From positions 1 through 62,467 of the forward strand of contig JAOXRT010000097.1 of the NCBI GenBank assembly GCA_025800365.1: a stretch of 62,467 nt of DNA, written 5' to 3'. The DNA comes from Cellvibrionaceae bacterium. GTDB lineage: Bacteria; Pseudomonadota; Gammaproteobacteria; Pseudomonadales; Cellvibrionaceae. Position numbers and translations under genes: made by a program. The notes below the pieces were generated by a model. The model made no database searches. It had not been told where the DNA came from and saw nothing but the letters and a program-made list of their open reading frames with translations. Of this stretch, positions 15,709-25,372 are shown in pieces (positions within the stretch are counted from its first letter, which is position 1; the number at the start of each line of letters is the position of its first letter).

Positions 15709-16911
15709 TTAGGCGATAAGCTTGGCGGTTTCTTGTGCGATTATCTTTTCTTCATTGGTAGGGATAACTAAGCACTGTATGGCCGAGCCGGTCTTATTGA
15801 TGCGTGCCATGCCTTGAGCATTGCGCTGTTCATCAAGCTGCAAGCCAAGCCAGCTACAGCGCTCAGCAATACGCTGGCGTATTTCGGCAGAGTTTTCGCC
15901 AATACCACCGGTAAATACGAGGCTGTCTAGGCCTTGCAGGGTGCCAGCTAAACGGGCGATCTCCAAAGCAGCACGGTAGCAGAATATATCGACGGCCAGC
16001 TTGGCCTCTTCGGCATCAGATTCCAGTAACACTTTCATTTCAGAGCTAATACCCGAAACACCCAGGCAGCCGCTTTGGCGATAGAGTAAGTCTTCTAGCT
16101 CATTGAGGCTGAGGCTCTTTTCGCGCTGTAAATACAGTAAGACGCCAGGGTCGATACTGCCAGTGCGGCTGCCCATGACGAGGCCTTCTAGGGCGCTAAA
16201 ACCCATGCTGGAAGCTACGGATTTGCCCGCTTGCATAGCGCACATGCTAGCGCCAGAGCCTAGGTGACAGACAACGGTTTTATTGGCGCTGAGGTTTTCC
16301 TCTGCCAGTTGTTCGGCAATATATTGGTAACTTAAACCATGAAAGCCATAACGTTGCACGCCGGCCTCGCGGTATTGTTTGGGTATGGCATAGCTGCGCT
16401 CTAGTTCCGATTGCCCGACATGGAACATGGTATCAAAGCAGGCAGCTTGTTTTACCCCTGGGCAGAGGTTTTGGCATAACTCGATAAGCTTAATGTTAAA
16501 GGGCTGATGCAAAGGCGCCAAAGGAATAAAATCACTTAATTGATTTAGGGCTTGCGCATCAATAATACAGGCCGCAGAAAAGAGTTCGCCGCCATGTACA
16601 ACGCGATGGCCAATAGCGGCGATGTTTATTTCGCTTGCCTGCTGCGCTAAAAAGTCCAAGGCAAACTGTAGGCAGTATTTATGAGCAGCCAAAGATTGCT
16701 CATCGCTTGCCTCTTCGGCCTTAGGAGTCTTTAGTGAGATCTTTTGCTTTTCAATCTTACCTTGGTAGCTCGCGCCGGGTTTTATTTTAACCCGTGCATC
16801 ACCGTAAATATCCGAGGTATCTAGGCGCAACAATAGCTCGCGGTTATTCTTATTGAATAGCCCAAGCTTTAAGCTGGAAGAGCCCGCATTAACCGTTAAG
16901 ATTGCATCCAT
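15709..16911 (-). CDS. ackA: Acetate kinase
   Basis: Interconverts acetyl phosphate plus ADP with acetate plus ATP. The 400-residue protein starts with the signature VNAGSSSLKLGLF (about 7-19) and has GHRVVHGGE (about 104-112), FDTMFH, RYGFHGLSY, and the second signature SSMGFSALEGLVMGSRTGSIDP around residues 230-252 (in two parts). The phosphate-binding GGIGENS is near the C-terminus. It follows the phosphotransacylase gene by 17 bases, forming the acetyl-CoA to acetate route. It may run in either direction depending on carbon overflow or acetate uptake. Confidence 0.96.
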   Translation of the reverse strand: MDAILTVNAGSSSLKLGLFNKNNRELLLRLDTSDIYGDARVKIKPGASYQGKIEKQKISLKTPKAEEASDEQSLAAHKYCLQFALDFLAQQASEINIAAIGHRVVHGGELFSAACIIDAQALNQLSDFIPLAPLHQPFNIKLIELCQNLCPGVKQAACFDTMFHVGQSELERSYAIPKQYREAGVQRYGFHGLSYQYIAEQLAEENLSANKTVVCHLGSGASMCAMQAGKSVASSMGFSALEGLVMGSRTGSIDPGVLLYLQREKSLSLNELEDLLYRQSGCLGVSGISSEMKVLLESDAEEAKLAVDIFCYRAALEIARLAGTLQGLDSLVFTGGIGENSAEIRQRIAERCSWLGLQLDEQRNAQGMARINKTGSAIQCLVIPTNEEKIIAQETAKLIA

Positions 16912-16928
16912 ACCAATATTCCTACGCC

Positions 16929-17849
16929 CTAGTTTTTATGAAGAACCAGTTGTGAAGCCAAGGCGCAACTGGCCAATCTGGCAAAGGTGCCATCGGCGCG
17001 GCTATTTAGGACGATAGGCACTTTAGCACCTAGGGCGATACCGGCTGATTTGGCATTGGCTAAATACATTAGTTGTTTAGCAATCATATTGGCCGATTCT
17101 AAATCAGGCGCCAATAAAATATCGGCATCGCCTGATACTGGCGAATCAATATGTTTATCTTCGGCGGCCTGTTTTGAGATGGCATTATCAAAGGCTAGCG
17201 GGCCATCTAAAATGCCCCCTTTAATTTGTCCTCTATCGGCCATTTTACAAAGTGCAGCCGCATCGATTGTGGCTGGCATATAGGATTTCACTTTTTCTAC
17301 GGCGGCCAGTATGGCGACTTTAGGTTCGCTAACGCCCAGGGCATGACAGAGATCGATACAGTTTTGCACGATGTCTTTTTTCTGCGGCAACTTTGGATCA
17401 ATATTGATTGCGGCGTCGGTAATCATTAATGGTTTGTGGTAGCTCGGTACATCTAAAACAAACACATGAGATAAGCGGCGCTCTGTTCTGATGCCGTGCT
17501 GTTTGTCGATGACGGCATCTAGCAGCTCGGCGGTTGAAAGATCGGCTTTCATTAATATTTCCGCTTGCTGCTCTTTTACCATGGCTACCGCTTTGTCGGC
17601 AGCGGCATGACTGTGTGGGGTGTCGATGATGGCATAGGGGCTGATGTCTAGGCCTTCCTCTTCGGCGCAGGCGCGAATGCGAGCTTCTGGCCCCACCAGT
17701 AAAGGCTCGATAATACCTTTCTCGGCAGCTTCGACGGCGCCGCAAAGACCATTTTGCGCAACTGGGTGGACCACTGCTGTGCGTATGGGGCGCGCGGCAA
17801 TGGCGCGCTCTATAAATTGTTCTAATTGGCCGTGTGCAGCATTCATCAT
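16929..17849 (-). CDS. pta: Phosphate acetyl/butyryltransferase (short form)
   Basis: A 306-residue acyltransferase of the PTA_PTB family, converting acyl-CoA and phosphate to acyl phosphate. The single catalytic domain without the N-terminal DRTGG/P-loop part of long Pta resembles phosphate butyryltransferase-like enzymes and the C-terminal domain of bifunctional hydratase-PTA proteins. Conserved pieces are HVFVLDVPSYHKPLMITDAAINIDP (about 125-149, in two parts), GGILDGPLAFDNAIS and NSRADGTFARLASC at the end. Being in an operon with ackA argues for acetyl-CoA as the main substrate. AGGA lies ten bases before ATG 17849. Confidence 0.85.
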   Translation of the reverse strand: MMNAAHGQLEQFIERAIAARPIRTAVVHPVAQNGLCGAVEAAEKGIIEPLLVGPEARIRACAEEEGLDISPYAIIDTPHSHAAADKAVAMVKEQQAEILMKADLSTAELLDAVIDKQHGIRTERRLSHVFVLDVPSYHKPLMITDAAINIDPKLPQKKDIVQNCIDLCHALGVSEPKVAILAAVEKVKSYMPATIDAAALCKMADRGQIKGGILDGPLAFDNAISKQAAEDKHIDSPVSGDADILLAPDLESANMIAKQLMYLANAKSAGIALGAKVPIVLNSRADGTFARLASCALASQLVLHKN

Positions 17850-18153
17850 AATTATGGGTTCCTATAAGCGCCTTAGATGGCTAGAAAGATAGCTCAAATT
17901 TTGTCTTAGAGTATATCGGCTTTAAGTTAACAGAATATGATTTATATCGGTTTTTAATTCCACCAGCTTATGGAAATTAATGTTGGCAGTCGCCTGAATA
18001 AACCCAGTATACTGCTGTGACTTTATGCTGTGCGATAACAACAGTAAGCTTAGGAAAATGCGTTGGCCTAATTGACCATTAAACTGAGTAATAAAGTTGC
18101 ACTGTAAAGTGGCAGGCAAGATAACAATAACGATCAGAAAAACGGACACAACT
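17850..18153. promoter_or_regulatory. Divergent promoter region between pta and the permease
   Basis: About 300 bases between diverging genes. It must hold promoters for both, but no boxes stand out clearly and no gene is supported. Confidence 0.5.
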
Positions 18154-19512
18154 ATGAGTAATAAAGGCGAGCAAGCTGAAAAGTCAGCAGGTTTTCAGTG
18201 GCTGGGTTTTACTGCACGCATTCCATTTGTTCACACTCGGGTTTGTTGGCCTGAGCTGTTTCAAGGTATTTTGATTTCGGCGGCCACGGCGTTGGCTTTG
18301 GTGCCTCTGTTAACGGGCTATTTTGGTTTGAGCTTTGAAGAGGCGATTGCGATGTCGTTTATTCACAGCTTTTTGATCAGCGCTTCGTGGATGATCTTTG
18401 GTGAGCCTTATGCTTCTGGTTGGTTAACGCCGGCTTTGCCGTTTGTGTTAACGCTGTTGTTGTCGGACAGTTTTAGCAGTGCCACTGAGCGGCTGCAGAT
18501 GATGACGGCAATCTCTTTGGATTTTGCGATTTTGCTGGCCATTCTCGGGGTCACGGGGCTTGGGGCTAAGCTGATTAAAATTATGCCTGAGGTTTTAAAG
18601 GGCGCGGTTATTTTGGGCGCTGCGGTGGCGGCCTTTTTGAAGGTTTTTGATCTGCAGGCCAGTGATAATATTTTTAATACTCACCCTTACAGCGCCACTG
18701 TGGCGATTGCTTTGTCTTTGTTGCTCGCTTTTTCGGCGCCTATGCATCGTATGGCGGCTAAGTATCCGATGGTGGCTCGTTTGGTCGCTTTGGGTTTGCT
18801 TCCGGGCTTTATTCTGGGGGCTATCGTGGGTGCGGTAACGGGTGAACTGAAGTTTGATATTCAGATGGGTTTCTTTGCGCTGCCTATGGTCGATATGTTC
18901 AATAAGGTGAGTCCTTTTGTTATCGGTTGGCCAAGTTTTGAGATGTTTTTGCAGGGTATTCCTTTAGCCTTGATTGGTTACATTTTGTTTTTTGGTGATT
19001 TGGTAACCGGTAAGGAAGTCTTGGCGATGGTGGAGAAGAGTCGCGAAGATGAGAAGTTGGATTTTAATGATTCCCGTACGCATATTTCTGTGGCGATCCG
19101 TAATGTGATCAGTGGTCTGGTTGCGCCGTTTTTTCCAACTCAGGGTATTCTTTGGACGGGTATTCATGTTGTGATCGCTCAGCGTTGGCAGCAGGGCAGG
19201 AAGGCGATGAATTCTTTGTATGATGGGATTTCGTCTTATTACATGATGGGTTTGCCGTTTATTTTCTTTATTGCTCCGGTGGTTACGGGTATTAAGCCGA
19301 TGATGCCGATTGCTTTGGCGGTGACGTTGGCGCTTACGGGTTTTGCTTGTGCTTATGTGGCGATGAGTAAGGCGAATAATAATGCTGAGCGTGGTTGTAT
19401 GATGCTATCGGCGGTGTGTTTGGCGGTGATGGATCCTTGGTTGGGGTTGATTCTGGCGGTTCTGTTGAGTGTGTTTTTGGTGGACTTTAAAGCTGAGGCG
19501 GATGAGGCATAG
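18154..19512 (+). CDS. NCS2-like/xanthine-uracil type permease
   Basis: A 452-residue inner-membrane protein with about 12 hydrophobic segments, related to the xanthine/uracil permease (NCS2) superfamily. The N-terminal third has LALVPLLTGYFGLSFEEA and the middle GLLPGFILGAIVGAVTG, typical helices. The strict NCS2 Q/E-H substrate signature is not obvious, so it belongs to a divergent subgroup and the substrate is unknown. ATG 18154 follows ACGGAC; an in-frame TTG at 18097 is less likely. Codon use is noticeably rich in TTG and GTG. It is followed by a large foldback repeat instead of another gene. Confidence 0.7.
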   Translation: MSNKGEQAEKSAGFQWLGFTARIPFVHTRVCWPELFQGILISAATALALVPLLTGYFGLSFEEAIAMSFIHSFLISASWMIFGEPYASGWLTPALPFVLTLLLSDSFSSATERLQMMTAISLDFAILLAILGVTGLGAKLIKIMPEVLKGAVILGAAVAAFLKVFDLQASDNIFNTHPYSATVAIALSLLLAFSAPMHRMAAKYPMVARLVALGLLPGFILGAIVGAVTGELKFDIQMGFFALPMVDMFNKVSPFVIGWPSFEMFLQGIPLALIGYILFFGDLVTGKEVLAMVEKSREDEKLDFNDSRTHISVAIRNVISGLVAPFFPTQGILWTGIHVVIAQRWQQGRKAMNSLYDGISSYYMMGLPFIFFIAPVVTGIKPMMPIALAVTLALTGFACAYVAMSKANNNAERGCMMLSAVCLAVMDPWLGLILAVLLSVFLVDFKAEADEA

Positions 19513-19581
19513 TTGTCCGTACTTTATAGCAGGGTGAGTGTAAGCTTTGGCCATGCTCAGGTTTGATGTGCAGCCTGGACC

Positions 19582-19697
19582 GGTTTTAGCCCATGCGGTA
19601 GTTGTTCTGGAACACGCTTAAACCATCCGGGGCGCTCGACTTCGCAGCGTCCATGCTGCTCCACGGTTCCTGACCAACTACCGCATGGGCTAAAACC
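19582..19697. repeat. Large foldback repeat, 23-bp perfect arms
   Basis: The 23 bases at 19582-19604 are the exact reverse complement of 19675-19697 (inner part GCCCATGCGGTAGTTG / CAACTACCGCATGGGC). Pairing continues imperfectly toward TTCTGGAAC and GGTTCCTGA. The 70-base centre has a smaller GCGCT/AGCGT hairpin. It contains no gene and could be a non-autonomous mobile foldback or a structured RNA. Confidence 0.8.
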
Positions 19698-19844
19698 TAC
19701 AATCGGGTTGTTTGAGTGAATTGATGCTTCGTTCAGCTCCTAAGCTAAGTAAGCCAATTAATGTATGTGGCTAAGTTTGGGCACGATAAACTTAGGTGGG
19801 CTGGTTAAGAGTAGATAGGGCAGAGAATCTGCCAAATCACAGAT

Positions 19845-19871
19845 ACAAAAAAGCCCGGAGGTCCGGGCTTT
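19845..19871 (-). terminator. Rho-independent terminator
   Basis: AAAGCCCGG-AGGT-CCGGGCTTT stem with six T on the minus strand (AAAAAA at 19845-19850), located 23 bases after the stop of the DUF6316 gene. Confidence 0.85.
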
Positions 19872-19894
19872 AAGAAATTGGTTTGCTCGCTTTT

Positions 19895-20128
19895 TTAGGC
19901 GGCTGATTGGTACTTTTTGAGTGTGTCGGAAAAGGCTGGCTTTTCACAGACAAACTCTACAAAGGCGTCGACTCCGGCACTAGCTTGGTCTAAGTCATCA
20001 AACGGGCCAATATTAATTTGCTCGCGTGTGCTGTAATACCAGTAGTCTCCCGCTTTAAAGCAGCGTTCGCTTCGCGGCGGAACTCGTCCTGATTCGCCTC
20101 TCCTGGGTTGCGTATTAAGTGCTGTCAT
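19895..20128 (-). CDS. DUF6316 family protein
   Basis: A 77-residue soluble protein. The order RRGESGRVPPRSERCF, DYWYYSTREQINIGPF and a helical AGVDAFVEFV segment matches DUF6316, a small family of unknown function found mainly in Cellvibrionales-like gammaproteobacteria; the assignment is from the RSxRxF...WYxxTRE..GPF pattern. AGGGAGGAG lies upstream of ATG 20128. The gene ends at a clear terminator, so it is a single-gene unit, separate from the yibQ operon on the same strand. Confidence 0.75.
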   Translation of the reverse strand: MTALNTQPRRGESGRVPPRSERCFKAGDYWYYSTREQINIGPFDDLDQASAGVDAFVEFVCEKPAFSDTLKKYQSAA

Positions 20129-20260
20129 TGGTACTCCTCCCTGTTACGCACTGTGTTGTCACGGCTATATTCTAGCCTATGATTCGATAAATGCGATTAT
20201 CGTTTAGTCTAATTGGGAGAAATTCATACTAATCTCCTACATTGACTAAAAATAGATCAA

Positions 20261-21031
20261 CTATGGCTGGCTTGCCACTTGATTGGAGTATTTTTGTGCA
20301 CCAGTTCCACTTAATAGTGTGGAAATGTGCACAAATTCAATGCCTGCGATGCGCAGTGGTGGGGTTAGGCGCTCTAGGACTTCTAGGGTCTCTGGGTAAG
20401 GGTGGCCGATGGCGATGGCGTAGCCGGTGCGCTTGGCGTGTTTGATGGCCTTTTCCAGTTGGTTGAGGATGTCTTGGTGATCGCGGCTGTTATCTAGAAA
20501 TACGTCGCGGCTGGCACTTGGGATGTTGTTTTGCTCGGCCAGTTGTTTGGCTTGGCTTAGTGGGCTGGTGCGGCTGTCGATGAAGAAGTAGGGGGTTTCG
20601 CGCAGTTCGTCCATTAGCCATTGCATGGCTTGGGCTTTTTCGGTGAGTGCTGAGCCCATGTGGTTATTAACTCCACGAATGTGGGGGACTGCGGCTAGGC
20701 CTAGGCGTACGGCGCTTTTAAATTCTTCTTCAGCCATGCCGGTGGTGAGGCCGCCTTGTTCCAGTGGGGCGTTTTCGTTGTGGCTGGCCATGGGTAGGTG
20801 CAGCATGATTTCTTTGCCAGCTTGATGTCCGGCGTCGGCCAGTTCTCTTGCATTTGGGCTGTGGGGAATTACCGCTAAGGTAATTGGCACGGGCAGTTTG
20901 GCGGTGCGATAGCCGTTATCGAGGTGGTAGCCGATGTCGTCGATGATGATGGCTAGGCGCGGTTTTTCAGCATGGCTTGGCAGGCAAGCTGTGCTTAGTA
21001 AAGCCAGCAGTAGGATAAAGCGGTTTTTCAT
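20261..21031 (-). CDS. yibQ: Divergent polysaccharide deacetylase family protein
   Basis: A 256-residue exported protein (signal peptide ending LPSHAEK) of COG2861, a divergent NodB-like polysaccharide deacetylase group. LAIIIDDIGYHLDNG (about 26-40) carries the first aspartates, EIMLHLPMASHN follows, and AIAIGHPYPETLEVL is near the C-terminus. Family members act on envelope polysaccharide, but substrate and activity are not established. It is the last gene of gpmI-envC-ctpA-yibQ and starts seven bases after ctpA, a linkage that places it in peptidoglycan remodelling. Confidence 0.88.
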   Translation of the reverse strand: MKNRFILLLALLSTACLPSHAEKPRLAIIIDDIGYHLDNGYRTAKLPVPITLAVIPHSPNARELADAGHQAGKEIMLHLPMASHNENAPLEQGGLTTGMAEEEFKSAVRLGLAAVPHIRGVNNHMGSALTEKAQAMQWLMDELRETPYFFIDSRTSPLSQAKQLAEQNNIPSASRDVFLDNSRDHQDILNQLEKAIKHAKRTGYAIAIGHPYPETLEVLERLTPPLRIAGIEFVHISTLLSGTGAQKYSNQVASQP

Positions 21032-21038
21032 AAAGCGA

Positions 21039-22358
21039 TTATTTCTTGCTCAGCAGGCTTAGGCCTTTCAAGATATTTAGCGCTTCATAAAGCTGGTTAT
21101 CACGCTCTAGCAGTTTGCGGCCATTTTCTTGGCTGCGTTTGCGTTCTTCGGCATCGCTTTCTTCGCCGCCATTACCATTGCCCAGGTGACCAGATAGGTC
21201 GGCCTCGGTGACGCGTGCTCTTGGTTTGATGGCTGTGAGTCGGGCGCGTTCCACTTCGATATCTGGTTCGATACCTTGCGCTTGGATGGATCGGCCGTTC
21301 GGGGTGAAGTACAAAGAGGTGGTTAGCTTGATGGCTTTTTCTTTACTGATTGGGATTACGCTCTGTACTGAGCCTTTGCCAAAGCTGCGGGTGCCAATCA
21401 CGATGGCACGGCGGTGATCTTGTAGGGCGCCGGCCACAATTTCTGAGGCTGAGGCAGAGCCGCCATTGATTAGTACGATAACCGGTAGGCCGTTGGTGAC
21501 GTCGCCAGGTTCTGCATCAAACTCGGCATTGGCGCCTTTAATGCGGCCTTCTGTGTAGACGACGCGGCCACCATCTAGCAGGGCGTCAGCCACTTCAACT
21601 GAGGAGCGCAGTACGCCGCCTGGGTTGTTGCGCAAATCGATGATGAGCCCTTTAAGGCTGTTTTCAGATTCTGTTTGTAGCTTTTCAATGGCTTTAACAA
21701 AATCTTTGCCGGTAGGAATCTGGAATTGGGCGATACGAATCAGGCCGTAGTCTTCATCCAGTAAACGCGAGCGAACGCTGGTGACCTTGATGTAGTCGCG
21801 GATGATTTCAATATCTTTGGGCTTTTCTAGGCCTTGGCGCATTACCTTTAAGGTGATTTTGCTGCCTTTTTCGCCACGCATGAGTTCGATGGCTTCGGCT
21901 AGGCTTTTGCCTTTGATGCTTTCGCCATCAATTTGGACGATCAGATCGCCAGCTTCGATTCCGGCTTCGGATGCCGGGGTGTCGTCCATTGGGCTGATCA
22001 CCTTTACGAAGCCATCTTCCATGCCCACTTCGATACCAAGACCACCGTATTGCCCGGTGGTGTTTTCTTTGAGGTTGTCAAAGCGGCTGGCATCAAGGAA
22101 GTTTGAGTGCGGATCTAGCTCGCTGAGCATGCCTTTAATGGCGTACTCGAATAGGGTGGCGTCATCGACTTCTTCGATGTAGCCCGCTCGAATATCTTCA
22201 AAAACACGGGTAAAGGTGCGCAGGTCGTCCAGTGGTAAGCGGCCCTGTTCGGCTTCGCTTTCGGTCGGCTCAGTTTGGCCGTGACTCATTCCGGTCGCTA
22301 GGCCTAGGCACAAGGCAAGGCTGATCTGCTTAATTCGGCTAGGCCTCATAGTTGGCAT
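21039..22358 (-). CDS. ctpA: Carboxy-terminal processing protease (S41)
   Basis: A 439-residue periplasmic serine protease. It has a signal peptide (residues about 1-27), a PDZ domain (about 95-175, GGLGIEVGMEDGFVKVISP, ASEAGIEAGDLIVQIDG) and an S41 catalytic domain. The serine is in NGGSASASEIVAG and the lysine in GTRSFGKGSVQ, the Ser-Lys dyad of the family. In Pseudomonas the equivalent protease degrades cell-wall hydrolases. The C-terminal tail is charged and may bind a lipoprotein partner. It sits between envC and yibQ, in a cell-wall operon. Starts at M1 or M4 are both possible. Confidence 0.93.
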   Translation of the reverse strand: MPTMRPSRIKQISLALCLGLATGMSHGQTEPTESEAEQGRLPLDDLRTFTRVFEDIRAGYIEEVDDATLFEYAIKGMLSELDPHSNFLDASRFDNLKENTTGQYGGLGIEVGMEDGFVKVISPMDDTPASEAGIEAGDLIVQIDGESIKGKSLAEAIELMRGEKGSKITLKVMRQGLEKPKDIEIIRDYIKVTSVRSRLLDEDYGLIRIAQFQIPTGKDFVKAIEKLQTESENSLKGLIIDLRNNPGGVLRSSVEVADALLDGGRVVYTEGRIKGANAEFDAEPGDVTNGLPVIVLINGGSASASEIVAGALQDHRRAIVIGTRSFGKGSVQSVIPISKEKAIKLTTSLYFTPNGRSIQAQGIEPDIEVERARLTAIKPRARVTEADLSGHLGNGNGGEESDAEERKRSQENGRKLLERDNQLYEALNILKGLSLLSKK

Positions 22359-22475
22359 CCGTTATCCGTTGATTCTTATAGCTAATTCTTAAGTCGCAAC
22401 CATATCACAATTACTGGGCGCTGGCGTATCTAATAGGATGGAAGCCGCCGGTCGCCACTGGCTGGGCAGGGCTGC

Positions 22476-23633
22476 TTAGGCGCGACACCAGCGGGCAGGG
22501 TTGGTGGGGTTGCCCTTGTAGCGTATTTCAAAATACACCCCAGATTCTTCAAGGCCGCCGGTATTGCCCACCTTGGCGATGACATCGTTACTATCAACCC
22601 AATCGCCGGTTTCTTTTAGCAGGGTTTGATTGTGGGCATAGAGGCTCATATAGCCTTCGCCATGATCCACGATTATCAGCATGCCGTGGCCCTTGAGGTA
22701 ATCGGAAAACACCACACGGCCATGGTGAATAGCGCGCACTGGACGACCATCATTGGCGCGGATAAAAACGCCTTGCCACTTTAGCTTGCCATCGGCGCGT
22801 GGGCTGCCATAGCGATGGCGAATGCGGCCGCTGCTGGGCCACTTTAATTTACCTTTGCGCTTTTTAAAGGCTACGCCGTTACTGGGCAGTTTGATGTTGG
22901 CCAGTGTTTGGCTAACTTCGTCCAATAATTTTTGCAGGCGTTTTTGGTCGGCGGCTTTGCTGACCAGCTGAGCATCTTTTGAAGCCAGGGTTTTATTTAA
23001 TGCCGCTAGGGTACGGCGGCGTTCGGCCTGCTTGGAAGTCAGCGCTTGGTGTTGCGTTTGCAAACGGCTTTGCTGCTCGCTAATGGCCTCTGCTTGAGCC
23101 AAAATCTTTGGCTCAATCTCATCCAGTCTGGCGATGGTTTGACGAAACTCATCCAGTTTGGCTTGGCGCGCTTCGACAATATATTGGTAGTAGCGCAGCT
23201 GTCGGCTAAATTTATCCGGCTCTTGCTGGTTTAGCAGTAGGCGAAGATTACCTTGCTGACCTAAGCGGTAAGCGCCGTTTATTTCTTCGCCAATATGTTT
23301 TTGCTGGCTACGTTTTTGCTGCTGAAGTTGCGCCCGCTCGTTATTGAGCCGGCTTAACTGCTTTTTTTGGCTGGCAAGTTCCCCTTTTAAGCGGTCAATT
23401 TTCTTCAGCAGTTTGGCGATGTCTTCTTCCGAACCCTGCAGTTGGTTTTGTAGGGTGTTACGGCTCGATTTTACCGAATTAATTTCACGCTTAAGCTCGG
23501 CGATGGTCTCGCGTAATTGCTTGAGTTTGTTTTCGTATTCCGTAGCTGATTCCTGTGCCATAGGCGCGCTTGCCCAAAGTAAGCAGGCGCATAGGCTGGA
23601 ATAGCGGGCTAAACGAGCAAAAAAACTTTGCAT
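22476..23633 (-). CDS. envC: Murein hydrolase activator EnvC
   Basis: A 385-residue periplasmic protein: signal peptide (about 1-26), long coiled-coil region (about 28-250, many QL/KL heptads) and a C-terminal LytM domain (about 280-380). The LytM metal site is degenerate: the first HxxxD motif reads WQGVFIRAND, while YAHN is retained. That is the expected state for EnvC, which activates amidases at the division septum without cutting itself. It lies directly downstream of gpmI and upstream of ctpA. Confidence 0.92.
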   Translation of the reverse strand: MQSFFARLARYSSLCACLLWASAPMAQESATEYENKLKQLRETIAELKREINSVKSSRNTLQNQLQGSEEDIAKLLKKIDRLKGELASQKKQLSRLNNERAQLQQQKRSQQKHIGEEINGAYRLGQQGNLRLLLNQQEPDKFSRQLRYYQYIVEARQAKLDEFRQTIARLDEIEPKILAQAEAISEQQSRLQTQHQALTSKQAERRRTLAALNKTLASKDAQLVSKAADQKRLQKLLDEVSQTLANIKLPSNGVAFKKRKGKLKWPSSGRIRHRYGSPRADGKLKWQGVFIRANDGRPVRAIHHGRVVFSDYLKGHGMLIIVDHGEGYMSLYAHNQTLLKETGDWVDSNDVIAKVGNTGGLEESGVYFEIRYKGNPTNPARWCRA

Positions 23634-23649
23634 ACTTTTCTCCGCGTTA

Positions 23650-25203
23650 TCAGTGTGCCGCTAGGATCGCTAAATTTTTGCCATCCATTTCTGCAGGCTG
23701 TTCGATACCCATTAAGGTCAGCATGGTAGGTGCCACATCGGCTAAGCTGCCACCTTCTTCTAAGCGAATATCGCGTGGACCATAATATACAAATGGTACC
23801 GGTAGCGTTGTGTGCTGAGTATGCTTTTGGCCACTGATTTCATCGAACATGGTTTCCACATTACCGTGATCGGCCGTTACCAAAACTTCGCCACCGGCTT
23901 TATCGATGCTGGTAAAGATTTCGGCTAAGCAGCTATCAACAACCTCAACAGCTTTTATGGCCGCATTGTAGTCGCCAGTGTGACCAACTTGGTCGCAGTT
24001 GGCGTAGTTACAAATGATCACATCGTATTTGCCAGATTCAATGGCTGCGGTAAGTTTTTCAGTAACCTCTGGCGCGCTCATCTCTGGTTTTTGGTCGTAG
24101 GTTTCTACATCAGGTGATGGAATTAACTCGCGGCATTCGCCATCGAAAAGTTCTTCCTGGCCACCACTAAAGAAGAAGGTGACATGGGCGTACTTTTCGG
24201 TTTCCGCAATACGCAATTGTTGCTTGCCTTGCTTGGCCATAATCTCGCCAAAAGAATTCACTAAGTTTTGCGGCGGGAAGGCGCAGCTTGCTGGAATATC
24301 GGCGGCATACTCTGTGGTCATAACAAAGTCAGCCAAGGCTGGGCGTTGCTCTCGCTCGAAACCATCAAAGCCATCGTCTACAAAAGCGCGACTTATTTGG
24401 CGGGCACGATCAGGGCGAAAGTTCATAAACAATAAGCAATCGCCATCGTTAATGGTGGCGGCTTCTTCGCCTTCAGCGGCAATCACGCTGGCTTTAACAA
24501 ATTCATCGTCTTCGTCACGAGCGTAGGCAGCTTCCAATGCACTAATAGGATCGGCGTAGCGATAATCGGCTTTGCCTAAGGTCATCAGATCGTAGGCTTG
24601 TTGTACGCGATCCCAACGGTTATCGCGATCCATGCCGAAAAAACGGCCGCTAATGGAGGCAATACGGCCTAGGCCTTTTTCACGCAGTAAACTATCTGTT
24701 TGCTGCAGTGATGGCTGGGCGCTACGCGGCGGTACATCGCGACCGTCAAGAAAGGCGTGTAGGTAAACTTTTTTGGCGCCACGTTGTGCGGCCATTTCGA
24801 TGGCGGCATTTAAGTGGGCTTCATGGCTGTGTACGCCACCGGGCGACAATAGCCCCATAATGTGGACGGCGCCTTCATTGGCAACGGCTTTATCCACCGC
24901 TTGGGTGTAAACCGGATTGGTGAAAAATTCACCATCGGCAATCGCTTTGTTGATACGAGTGTAATTCTGATAGACCACTCGTCCGGCGCCTAAGGTCATA
25001 TGGCCCACTTCAGAGTTGCCCATTTGTCCTTCAGGTAAGCCGACGGCCATGCCCGAGGTAGCAATCAAGGTATTGGCCCTGTCTTTTACCAAGGCATCCC
25101 AGGTGGGGCTATTGGCATTGTGAATCGCGTTATGCTCTTGGCTATCTGAGTAGCCAAAACCATCCAAAATGAGCAGAACCAGAGGGCCTTTTGCCGCCGT
25201 CAT
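23650..25203 (-). CDS. gpmI: 2,3-bisphosphoglycerate-independent phosphoglycerate mutase
   Basis: Interconverts 3- and 2-phosphoglycerate in glycolysis, using a manganese-bound phosphoserine. The 517 residues are of usual length. The metal-binding LILDGFGY is at 11-18 and the phosphorylated serine is S64 in [43 protein letters not shown] and VTADHGNVE complete the site. It is the first gene of the gpmI-envC-ctpA-yibQ operon and is divergent from yibN with about 170 bases between them. Confidence 0.97.
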   Translation of the reverse strand: MTAAKGPLVLLILDGFGYSDSQEHNAIHNANSPTWDALVKDRANTLIATSGMAVGLPEGQMGNSEVGHMTLGAGRVVYQNYTRINKAIADGEFFTNPVYTQAVDKAVANEGAVHIMGLLSPGGVHSHEAHLNAAIEMAAQRGAKKVYLHAFLDGRDVPPRSAQPSLQQTDSLLREKGLGRIASISGRFFGMDRDNRWDRVQQAYDLMTLGKADYRYADPISALEAAYARDEDDEFVKASVIAAEGEEAATINDGDCLLFMNFRPDRARQISRAFVDDGFDGFEREQRPALADFVMTTEYAADIPASCAFPPQNLVNSFGEIMAKQGKQQLRIAETEKYAHVTFFFSGGQEELFDGECRELIPSPDVETYDQKPEMSAPEVTEKLTAAIESGKYDVIICNYANCDQVGHTGDYNAAIKAVEVVDSCLAEIFTSIDKAGGEVLVTADHGNVETMFDEISGQKHTQHTTLPVPFVYYGPRDIRLEEGGSLADVAPTMLTLMGIEQPAEMDGKNLAILAAH

Positions 25204-25372
25204 TGTAACTACCTTATAAGCTATGGTTGAAAAACGGCGAATTTTACCCTTTTGTGCCCCTTAACACCATGAAATCTAGGCTAGAGCGTGTATACTGCGG
25301 CGTTTTGATTTTGATGAGCTTGGCGGCCAGCGTTTGATTTGGTCTCCTTGCGCTAATGAGGGCTGTTAAGGC

